From assembly GCA_002256005.1 (NCBI GenBank), contig NKIQ01000025.1, positions 1 to 39,714 of the forward strand: a stretch of DNA of 39,714 nt, given 5' to 3'. A program made the position numbers and the translations under genes. Positions 33,911-39,714 of the stretch are shown in pieces; position 1 is the stretch's first letter; each line of letters opens with the position of its first letter. The notes under the pieces are model-generated. The model made no database searches. It was not told the origin of the DNA and saw nothing but the letters and a program-made list of their open reading frames with translations. The DNA comes from Alphaproteobacteria bacterium PA4. GTDB lineage: Bacteria; Pseudomonadota; Alphaproteobacteria; Sphingomonadales; Sphingomonadaceae.

Positions 33911-33946
33911 CCCACCCCCGGCCCCTCCCGCAAGCGGGAGGGGAGA
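33911..33946. repeat. family-A repeat, copy upstream of the DUF559 gene
   Basis: 36 bases identical to 33497-33532 in inverted orientation. It ends 4 bases from the hpd stop codon (33950) and begins 8 bases from the DUF559 start. The two copies make a 450-base unit with the nuclease gene between them. Confidence 0.92.
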
Positions 33947-33949
33947 ATT

Positions 33950-35023
33950 CTACGCCTCGACCTTGCCCGGGATCACGCCGCGGCGCATCTGGTCCAGCTC
34001 CAGGCTTTCGAACAGCGCCTTGAAATTGCCCTCGCCGAAGCCGTCATTGCCCTTCCGCTGGATGATCTCGAAAAAGATCGGGCCGACCATGTTTTCGGTG
34101 AAGATCTGAAGGAGCAACCCGCCGCCGGTTTCCGGCGCGCCGTCGATCAGGATGCGGCGCTTGCGCATTTCCTCGACATCATGGCCATGGCCGGGCAGGC
34201 GCTGGTCGATCAGGTCGAAATAGGCGTCGATCGTGTCCTGGAACCTGACGCCGCGGGCGCGCAGCCGATCGACGGTGTCGAAGATATTGTCCGTCGCCAG
34301 CGCGATGTGCTGGATGCCTTCGCCCTTGTAGGCGCGCAGGAATTCCTCGATCTGGCTGTGCTCGTCCTGGCTTTCGTTGAGCGGGATGCGGATCTTGTTG
34401 TCCGGCGCGGTCATCGCCTTGGAAAACAGCCCGGTCGACTGGCCCTCGATGTCGAAATAGCGGATCTCGCGGAAATTGAAGATGCGCTCGTAGAAATCCG
34501 CCCAATGCGCCATGCGGCCGCGATTCACATTGTGGGTGAGATGGTCGATGGTGTGCAGGCCGACGCTGTTGTCGAGCGGCGTGGCGCCCTCGATGGCGCG
34601 GAAATCGACGTCATAGATTTCGCGCTCGCCGGCATTGTCGACCAGGTAGAGGTTGGAGCCGCCGATGCCCTCGATCGCCGGAATGTTGAGCTCCATCGGC
34701 CCGACGCGGCCCTGCACCGGCGTCGCGCCGCGCTTGACCGCTTCGGCAAAGGCGGCGGCGGCATCCTCGACATGAAAGGCCATGGCATTGGCGGAGGGGC
34801 CATGCTGGTCGCGGAAATCCGCCACCTGGCCGGCGCTGTCCATGTTGAGGATGAAGTTGATGCCGCCCTGGGCATAGCGGCGGACATTCTTCGACCGGTG
34901 GGTGCCGACATGGGTGAAGCCCAGGGCGACGAACAGGCCGGCCAGCGCGTCGGGATCGGGGCTGGTGAATTCGACGAATTCGAAGCCATCAAGGCCCAGG
35001 GCGTTCGGCATTTCGGCGGTCAT
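33950..35023 (-). CDS. hppD: 4-hydroxyphenylpyruvate dioxygenase
   Basis: Fe(II) dioxygenase of 357 aa converting 4-hydroxyphenylpyruvate to homogentisate, the step before HmgA. The two vicinal-oxygen-chelate domains carry the iron ligands H161 (IDHLTHNV), H239 (GIQHIALAT) and E319 (GPIFFEIIQRKG). The start is ATG 35023, preceded by GAGGGAG. A palindrome lies 28-43 bases upstream, overlapping the end of marR. DUF559 and hmgA follow on the same strand, so the catabolic pair is interrupted by the nuclease gene. Confidence 0.95.
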   Translation of the reverse strand: MTAEMPNALGLDGFEFVEFTSPDPDALAGLFVALGFTHVGTHRSKNVRRYAQGGINFILNMDSAGQVADFRDQHGPSANAMAFHVEDAAAAFAEAVKRGATPVQGRVGPMELNIPAIEGIGGSNLYLVDNAGEREIYDVDFRAIEGATPLDNSVGLHTIDHLTHNVNRGRMAHWADFYERIFNFREIRYFDIEGQSTGLFSKAMTAPDNKIRIPLNESQDEHSQIEEFLRAYKGEGIQHIALATDNIFDTVDRLRARGVRFQDTIDAYFDLIDQRLPGHGHDVEEMRKRRILIDGAPETGGGLLLQIFTENMVGPIFFEIIQRKGNDGFGEGNFKALFESLELDQMRRGVIPGKVEA

Positions 35024-35050
35024 GGCATTGTCTCCCTCAATCGGGATATT

Positions 35051-35066
35051 CGTAACAGATGTTACG
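35051..35066. promoter_or_regulatory. candidate MarR operator ahead of hpd
   Basis: Perfect inverted repeat CGTAAC-AGAT-GTTACG spanning the marR stop codon and ending 28 bases before the hpd start. An AT-rich patch (GGATATTCG) lies between it and the gene. The neighbouring MarR protein is the natural candidate to bind it. Confidence 0.6.
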
Positions 35067-35502
35067 TTTCTGCGCAAGCCCGCAACCGGGCCAGTGCAGC
35101 GCGCAGCACGTCTGCTTCGTCGGGCGCCAGCGCCGCCAGCAGCCGCGCCTCCACCTCCAGCGCCTGCGGCGCGACGATGTCATGGATGCGGCGGCCTTCG
35201 GCGGTCGGGCTCAGCCGCAATGTGCGGCGGTCGCCGCTGTCGCGCACCCGGTCGAGCAGGTGGCGCTGCGCCAGTGCCGCCACCGCCCGGCTGATCGTCA
35301 TCTTGTCCATGCCGGTGGCGGCACCCAGCTCGACCTGGGTCGGCGTGCCGGCCGCGGTCACTGCCGCCAGCACCCGCCATTCGGCGGCGCTGAGGCCGAA
35401 GCGGCTTTCATAGGCGGTGCCGGTGGCGACGGCGCGCGACACGGCGTTGGAGGTGACCGACAGCTGATAGGGCAGGAAATCGGCGAGGCGAAAGCCGCTC
35501 AT
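35062..35502 (-). CDS. MarR family transcriptional regulator
   Basis: Winged-helix regulator of 146 aa. The MarR core is LSAAEWRVLAAVTAAGTPTQVELGAATGMDKMTISRAVAAL (about 38-78), with the wing in RVRDSGDRRTLRLSPTAEG. N- and C-terminal helices would form the dimer. ATG 35502 overlaps the NUDIX gene stop (ATGA). A perfect palindrome at its own 3' end, just ahead of hpd, is a likely target. The ligand could be an aromatic such as homogentisate, but that is inference. Confidence 0.9.
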   Translation of the reverse strand: MSGFRLADFLPYQLSVTSNAVSRAVATGTAYESRFGLSAAEWRVLAAVTAAGTPTQVELGAATGMDKMTISRAVAALAQRHLLDRVRDSGDRRTLRLSPTAEGRRIHDIVAPQALEVEARLLAALAPDEADVLRAALARLRACAET

Positions 35503-35996
35503 ACCAGCCCCAGCGCCAGCACCAGCCGGCAATCGATGATGCGCCCGGCGGCGCGCTGCGCAGCGAGGAACGCGGGCATGTCGGCGAGCGGCACGACATG
35601 GACATTGATGTCCTCGCCATCGACCCCGCCGCCGGGGCCGGTGCGGGTCAGGCCGGTGGCGCGAAACAGGGTGAACACCTCCGACGACATGCCGGGCGAG
35701 GTGGCGAACAGGCCGAAATCCTCCCAGTGCCGCGCCGCGAAGCCGGTTTCCTCGGCCAGTTCGCGCGCCGCCGCCGCGGTGGCGGTGTCGTCGGCGCTGG
35801 TGTCGCCGATCAGCCCGGCCGGCAGCTCGATGCTGAAGGCGTCATGGGCGCGGCGAAACTGTTCGACGAGCACGATCTCGCGATCATCGGTCAGCGCCAG
35901 GATGACGGCGGCGCCGATCCTGCCGACCCGCGCCGCATATTCCCAGGTGCCGGTCTTGTGGACTTCCAGATAGTTGCCGCGCCATTCCAGCGTCAT
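35499..35996 (-). CDS. NUDIX hydrolase (ADP-ribose pyrophosphatase type)
   Basis: Cytosolic pyrophosphohydrolase of 165 aa. The Nudix box is G-x5-D-x7-REL-x-EE-x-GF (GDTSADDTATAAAARELAEETGF from about 65); the first conserved Glu is Asp here. VEQFRRAHDAFSIELPAGLI before it is typical of the ADP-ribose/GDP-mannose subgroup. ATG 35996 follows the acyl-CoA dehydrogenase stop by 10 bases. Substrate not proven. Confidence 0.88.
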   Translation of the reverse strand: MTLEWRGNYLEVHKTGTWEYAARVGRIGAAVILALTDDREIVLVEQFRRAHDAFSIELPAGLIGDTSADDTATAAAARELAEETGFAARHWEDFGLFATSPGMSSEVFTLFRATGLTRTGPGGGVDGEDINVHVVPLADMPAFLAAQRAAGRIIDCRLVLALGLV

Positions 35997-36006
35997 CGCC
36001 GCGCCC

Positions 36007-37203
36007 TCACACCGGGTCGGCAAAGGCGGTGCCGCTGCGCAGCAGCTGCGTCGCGATGGCGTATTTATGGACTTCGGTGGGGCCGTCGTAGAGGCGGAAG
36101 CCGCGCATGTCGCGGAAGATCATCTCGACCACCGTCTCGCCGGTGACGCCGATGCCGCCGAGGATCTGCACGCAGCGATCGGCGACCTTGAACAGTTCCT
36201 CCGAGACGAACGCCTTGACGATGCTCGATTCGTGGCGGGCGCGGGTGTCGTTGTCGAGCATCCAGGCGACCTGGCGGATGGCCAGCCGGCACTGGTGCAT
36301 GGCGATTTCATTGTCGGCGAGCATGAAGTTGACGCCCTGATGCTCGACCAGCGCCTTGCCGAAGGCGGTTCGCACCCGGGCGTGTTCCAGCGCGATATGC
36401 TGGGCGCGGGCGGCAGCGCCCAGCCAGCGCATGCAATGCGTCAACCGCGCCGGCGCCAGCCGCATCTGGGCATAGCGCAGCGCGCTGCCGACCTCGCCGA
36501 GCACCTGGGTCGGCCCCAGCCGCAGCCCTTCGAAGCGGACGACGGCATGGCCTTCCACATAGTTGCGGTCCATCGAATCCATGACGCGCTCGATATGGAT
36601 GCCGGGCGTCGAGCCGTCGCACAGGAACAAAGTCGGCCCCGATGGGCCGTGCGGGTTCTCGGGCACCCGCGCCATGATGATCCAGGTTTTCGCGCCATTG
36701 GCGCCGGTGATCAGCCATTTCAGCCCGGAAATCTCGTAATCATTGCCATTGAACACGGCGGTCGTCTTCAGTTGCGCCGGGTCGCTGCCGGCACCGCCGG
36801 GCTCGGTCATCGCGAACACGCTGCGGCGATGGCCGGCAACCATCGGCTTCAGGAATTCCTCGATCTGGTCCGGCCGGGCGATGCGGCCGAGCAGATACAT
36901 GTTGCCCTCGTCGGGCGCCGCGCAGTTCATCGCCACCGGGCCCAATGTCGACCAGCCCGCCGCCTCGAACACCGCCGCCTGGGTGGCATGGTCGAAGCCC
37001 ATGCCGCCGAGTGCGACCGGGGCCTGCGGGGTCAACAGGCCTTCGGCGCGGGCCAGCGCCACCAGCTCGTCGCGCAGCGCATCGGTCGGGCCGTGCTGGG
37101 TCAGCCGCGGGTCGCGCTCATAGGGAATGACCTTGTCGATGACGAACTGGCGAACACGGCGGGCCAGCGCCTGGGTGGCCTCCGGAATGGTGAAATCGGT
37201 CAT
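36007..37203 (-). CDS. acyl-CoA dehydrogenase (ACAD10/11-like), paired with APH kinase
   Basis: FAD flavoprotein of 398 aa. FAD/substrate blocks are FAMTEPGGAGSDPAQLKTTAV (about 136-156) and EISGLKWLITGANGAK. RVMDSMDRNYVEGHAVVRFEGLRLG, CVQILGGIGVTGET and FRDMRGFRLYDGPTEVHKYAIA are family signatures. ATG 37203 overlaps the kinase stop (ATGA). In mammalian ACAD10/11 and in Pseudomonas LvaA/LvaC, a kinase of this type phosphorylates a 4-hydroxyacyl-CoA and the ACAD domain removes the phosphate; the same is inferred here. Confidence 0.92.
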   Translation of the reverse strand: MTDFTIPEATQALARRVRQFVIDKVIPYERDPRLTQHGPTDALRDELVALARAEGLLTPQAPVALGGMGFDHATQAAVFEAAGWSTLGPVAMNCAAPDEGNMYLLGRIARPDQIEEFLKPMVAGHRRSVFAMTEPGGAGSDPAQLKTTAVFNGNDYEISGLKWLITGANGAKTWIIMARVPENPHGPSGPTLFLCDGSTPGIHIERVMDSMDRNYVEGHAVVRFEGLRLGPTQVLGEVGSALRYAQMRLAPARLTHCMRWLGAAARAQHIALEHARVRTAFGKALVEHQGVNFMLADNEIAMHQCRLAIRQVAWMLDNDTRARHESSIVKAFVSEELFKVADRCVQILGGIGVTGETVVEMIFRDMRGFRLYDGPTEVHKYAIATQLLRSGTAFADPV

Positions 37204-38210
37204 GTCTGTCCCTTGCTGAACGCTGCCAGCGCCTGGTCGAGGATCGCCAGCGCCAATGTCTCGAAGCCGGCATAGCGGTCGCCCGCCATCTCGCCGCGCT
37301 GCCATTTTCGATAAAGCTGCACCCAGGCCACCGCCAGCCGCAGGCGCGCCAGCGCCACCGGCCACACCAGCGCGCCGGGGTCGGCGCCGCCGAGCGCCTT
37401 ATAGCGGGCGGCGACATCGGCCCGCGTCGCGGCACCCGGCGCCAGCGATGGCACCGCCTGCAAGGCCTGCACGGCCAGCGGATCACCGGGCTCGATCCAG
37501 TAGGACAGCAGGATGGCAAGATCGAAGCCGCGCGGGCCGCGCGTCGCCATGTCCCAATCGATCATCGCCCGCGCCTGCATCGTGGCGGGATCGACGAGCA
37601 GATTGTCGGGCTTCAGGTCCATGTGCAGCAGCGCCGGCGCCGGGTCGTCCGCCGGCACGTCGCGTTCCAGCGCAGCAATCAGGGCAGCGGCGACGGGCGG
37701 CAGCCTATCGGGCCAGACGGCGGTTGCGCGCTGGGTCCAGCCACGCAGCTGGCGGGCGTGGAAGCCCTCGGGCTTGCCGAGCGCGCCGAGGCCGATGGCG
37801 GCGGGATCGAGGGCGTGCAGCGCCACCATCTGCGCCAGCGTCGTATCGAGCAGCGCCCCGCCATCGGCGCCGGCCGGCAGCGTGCCACCGATGGCGACGC
37901 CGGCGCGATACGCCAGAATCAGGAACGGCGTGCCGAGCACCACCGCATCGTCGCAAAAGGCCAGGCCGCGCGGCACGATCGGGAAATGCGGTGCCAGCGC
38001 CGAAATCACCCGCCATTCCCGCGCCATGTCGCTGGCCCCGGCGGCGAGCACCCCCGGCGGCGGCCGGCGCAGCACGGCCGGGCCAGTGGCGAGTTCGATG
38101 CGTTCGTTGCGGTTGGCGATGCCGCCGGACAAGGGCTGCAACGCACCGGGCAACAGGGTCAGGCCCTGCCGGTGCAGCCATTCGGCCAACGCGGTCCATT
38201 CATCGGTCAC
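37200..38210 (-). CDS. APH-fold kinase, probable hydroxyacyl-CoA kinase
   Basis: Phosphotransferase of 336 aa with the catalytic loop LLHMDLKPDNLLV (H-x-D-x-x-x-x-N) and the metal-binding AMIDWDMAT. N-lobe features are LSGGIANRNERIEL and VLRRPPPGVLAAGASDMAREWRV, with RRPP typical of ACAD10/11-like kinases (in place of true aminoglycoside kinases). The start is GTG 38210. The stop overlaps the acyl-CoA dehydrogenase ATG. An antibiotic-resistance role is unlikely, given the tight pairing with the ACAD gene. Confidence 0.88.
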   Translation of the reverse strand: MTDEWTALAEWLHRQGLTLLPGALQPLSGGIANRNERIELATGPAVLRRPPPGVLAAGASDMAREWRVISALAPHFPIVPRGLAFCDDAVVLGTPFLILAYRAGVAIGGTLPAGADGGALLDTTLAQMVALHALDPAAIGLGALGKPEGFHARQLRGWTQRATAVWPDRLPPVAAALIAALERDVPADDPAPALLHMDLKPDNLLVDPATMQARAMIDWDMATRGPRGFDLAILLSYWIEPGDPLAVQALQAVPSLAPGAATRADVAARYKALGGADPGALVWPVALARLRLAVAWVQLYRKWQRGEMAGDRYAGFETLALAILDQALAAFSKGQT

Positions 38211-38258
38211 CGCGTGGCGCTAGCATGGCGCGCGCCAGCCTTCTATGCTTTTGCGGCG

Positions 38259-38780
38259 ATGACCGACCTGACCATCACCACACAGCGCCTGACCATGACA
38301 CCGCATAGCCGGGATGACTTTGCCGAGCTGGCGGCGATGTGGGCGGATCCGCGTGTTGTCCGCCTGCTCGGCGGCGCCGCCAACAATGCGGAGGAGAGCT
38401 GGGCGCGCTTGCTGCGCTATGCCGGCTGCTGGGCGCTGATGGGCCATGGCATGTGGGCGGTGCGCCGCGCCGACAGCGGCGCCTATCTGGGCGACATCGG
38501 CTTTCTGGAGGCGCGGCGGACCGGCGTTGCCGGCTTCGATGGCGACCCCGAGATCGGCTGGAGCCTGAATGTGGCCGCCCAGGGCCAGGGCTTTGCCACC
38601 GAAGCCGTGCAGGCGGCGCTGGCCTGGGGGGCAACGCGCTTCCGGCGCACCGTCGCCATGATCAACCCGGACAACAGCGCCTCCGTTGCCGTCGCGCAGC
38701 GCTGCGGTTTCCGGCATTTCGCCGACGGCCGCTACAAGGACGCGCCGACAGGCTTGTGGGAATTCCATTTCCCGCGTTAG
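38259..38780 (+). CDS. GNAT N-acetyltransferase (RimJ/RimL type)
   Basis: Acetyltransferase of 173 aa of the Acetyltransf_3 group: TTQRLTMTPHSRDDFAELAAMWADPRVVRLLGG (about 7-39), GDIGFLEAR, EIGWSLNVAAQGQGFATEAVQAAL with the CoA loop Q-x-x-G-x-A (about 105-128), and NSASVAVAQRCGFRHF. The divergent kinase gene starts 48 bases away. The next gene begins 31 bases downstream and is probably cotranscribed. The acceptor may be a ribosomal protein, an N-terminus or a small molecule. Confidence 0.9.
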   Translation: MTDLTITTQRLTMTPHSRDDFAELAAMWADPRVVRLLGGAANNAEESWARLLRYAGCWALMGHGMWAVRRADSGAYLGDIGFLEARRTGVAGFDGDPEIGWSLNVAAQGQGFATEAVQAALAWGATRFRRTVAMINPDNSASVAVAQRCGFRHFADGRYKDAPTGLWEFHFPR

Positions 38781-38811
38781 TTGTCCGGACAAATTGCCCG
38801 GAGACACGCCC

Positions 38812-39669
38812 ATGCAGCAGGAACGCATCGATTGGCCGAACGGCGCCGTCATGGCGCTGTCGATCGTCGTCAATGTCGAGGAAGGCAGCGAGATGACCGT
38901 GGCGCGCGGCGATCGCGGCATGGAGCCGGTGGATGAACTGGGCATCCACATCAAATCGCCGATCCGCAATTACGGCAATGAATCCAATTACCTCTATGGC
39001 ATCAAGGCCGGCGCGCCGCGCATCGTCGCGCTGCTCGACCAATATGGCTTTCCAGCGAGCTGGACCGTCGCGGCGCTCAGCCTTGAAAACCATCCCGACA
39101 TCGCCGCCGCCATCCGCGCCCGCGGTGACGAGCCGGTCAGTCATGGCTGGCGCTGGGTGCACCAGTTCAAGATGGACGAAGCCGCCGAGCGTGACTTCAT
39201 CGCGAAAGCCACCGCCAGCATCGCCAACAGCACCGGCACCCGCCCCTATGGCTGGCTGAGCCGCTATTTCCACACCGACAACACCCGCCGCCTGCTGATC
39301 GAGGCGGGCTACACCTATCACATGGATGATTATTCGGGCGATGTGCCCTTCCTCGACAGCACCACCGTGCCCGGCCGCCCCATCGCCATCGTGCCCTATC
39401 AGCTCGATACCAACGACATGAAGATGTGGACCGACCCGGCCTATACACCGCGCGCCTGGCTCGATTATGCCCGCGACAGCTTCGACCAGATCTATGCCGA
39501 AGGCCTGGCCGGCAACCCGCGCCTGATGTCGCTGGGCCTCCACCTGCGCATCATCGGCCGCCCCGGCCGCATCGGCGCGCTGGCGGCCTTCCTGGCGCAT
39601 GTCGCCCAGCATGATCGCGTCTGGGTGACGACGCGGCGCGAGATCGCCAACGTGGTTTTGCCGGCTTAG
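38812..39669 (+). CDS. polysaccharide deacetylase family protein (PuuE-like)
   Basis: NodB-homology deacetylase/amidohydrolase fold of 285 aa. ALSIVVNVEEGSE near the N-terminus (about 15-27) and YGIKAGAPRIVALLDQYGFPASWTVAALSLENHP match the PuuE/allantoinase-like subgroup rather than cell-wall deacetylases, which have an HxxxH zinc site. SHGWRWVHQFKMDEAAERDFI holds the conserved His. No signal peptide is seen, so it acts in the cytoplasm. No urate or allantoin genes are nearby. ATG 38812 has CCGGAGA upstream. A family-B repeat follows. Confidence 0.87.
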   Translation: MQQERIDWPNGAVMALSIVVNVEEGSEMTVARGDRGMEPVDELGIHIKSPIRNYGNESNYLYGIKAGAPRIVALLDQYGFPASWTVAALSLENHPDIAAAIRARGDEPVSHGWRWVHQFKMDEAAERDFIAKATASIANSTGTRPYGWLSRYFHTDNTRRLLIEAGYTYHMDDYSGDVPFLDSTTVPGRPIAIVPYQLDTNDMKMWTDPAYTPRAWLDYARDSFDQIYAEGLAGNPRLMSLGLHLRIIGRPGRIGALAAFLAHVAQHDRVWVTTRREIANVVLPA

Positions 39670-39696
39670 AGTGTGCCGACATTGAAGTTTTGAGAG

Positions 39697-39714
39697 GCCT
39701 CCGGCGGCTGGGGC
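39697..39714. repeat. family-B repeat, cut by the window edge
   Basis: GCCTCCGGCGGCTGGGGC is identical to the first 18 bases of the copies at 13593 and 13681 (reverse). It lies 28 bases after the deacetylase stop codon. The rest of the element, and a probable inverted partner, lie outside the window. Confidence 0.8.

Noticed and set aside
33490-33946. Target-site duplication around the DUF559 unit
   Set aside because: Bases outside the two repeats (CACGCG and ATTCTA) do not match, so classical transposition is not shown.
37200-38210. Aminoglycoside resistance gene
   Set aside because: The APH fold is shared by many metabolite kinases; coupling to an acyl-CoA dehydrogenase and the RRPP motif point to hydroxyacyl-CoA phosphorylation.
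1-39714. tRNA, rRNA, CRISPR array, prophage or transposase genes
   Set aside because: Looked for T-loop sequences, regularly spaced repeats and typical protein motifs on both strands; none seen. The palindromic repeats are not regularly spaced.

Overview
The window comes from a high-GC alphaproteobacterium, most likely a member of the Sphingomonadales. The reasons are the serine palmitoyltransferase/ACP/acyl-AMP ligase sphingolipid cluster, the alphaproteobacterial cell-cycle regulator TrcR (DUF1013), GC-rich palindromic repeats between operons, and many ATGA/GTGA stop-start overlaps. Genus is an inference; no rRNA or tRNA gene is visible. Genes are tightly packed and no non-genic stretch exceeds 300 bases. 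There is no CRISPR array, prophage or transposase gene.

Left part (1-9100): a minus-strand operon of an M28 peptidase, a DUF1499 membrane protein and dapE (cut by the window edge); a glutathione S-transferase; a plus-strand quinone oxidoreductase; the pmbA/inositol-phosphatase pair; then CoA-binding protein, TMEM175-type channel and recX on the minus strand. 9224-13557 is a plus-strand sphingolipid cluster: acyl-AMP ligase, SDR reductase, acyl carrier protein and serine palmitoyltransferase. Together these would activate a fatty acid, load it on the dedicated ACP, condense it with serine and probably reduce a downstream intermediate.

Middle (13700-23000): an APH-fold kinase, kynureninase and PsiE-like protein on the minus strand; trcR, preceded by a good promoter and a leader hairpin; trhO; a second GST; a medium-chain reductase with an alpha/beta hydrolase; a TetR regulator; and selO. 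23024-25479 is a molybdate-uptake operon, modA / small molybdopterin-fold protein / modB / modC, read on the minus strand behind a near-perfect ModE-type operator. It is followed on the plus strand by a flavin reductase, a polysaccharide flippase, a Tat-exported DUF885 protein, a TonB-like protein and a GNAT acetyltransferase.

Right part (31139-38210): a long minus-strand run of an APH kinase overlapping an acyl-CoA dehydrogenase (the split form of the ACAD10/11 arrangement), a NUDIX hydrolase, a MarR regulator, hpd, a DUF559 nuclease gene and hmgA (tyrosine to homogentisate to maleylacetoacetate), then a CorC-type CBS protein. The DUF559 gene sits between hpd and hmgA and is bracketed by two perfectly identical 36-bp palindromic repeats in inverted orientation. 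One of them encodes the DUF559 C-terminus and also the ribosome-binding site of hmgA. A GNAT protein and a PuuE-like polysaccharide deacetylase close the window.

Three families of palindromic intergenic repeats recur (A: 10975, 12009, 33497, 33911; B: 13593, 29540, 39697; C: 32080). The DUF559/family-A cassette is the strongest candidate for an under-described system. The Mo-box, the MarR operator, the trcR leader hairpin and the kinase-ACAD pair are the other observations most worth testing.
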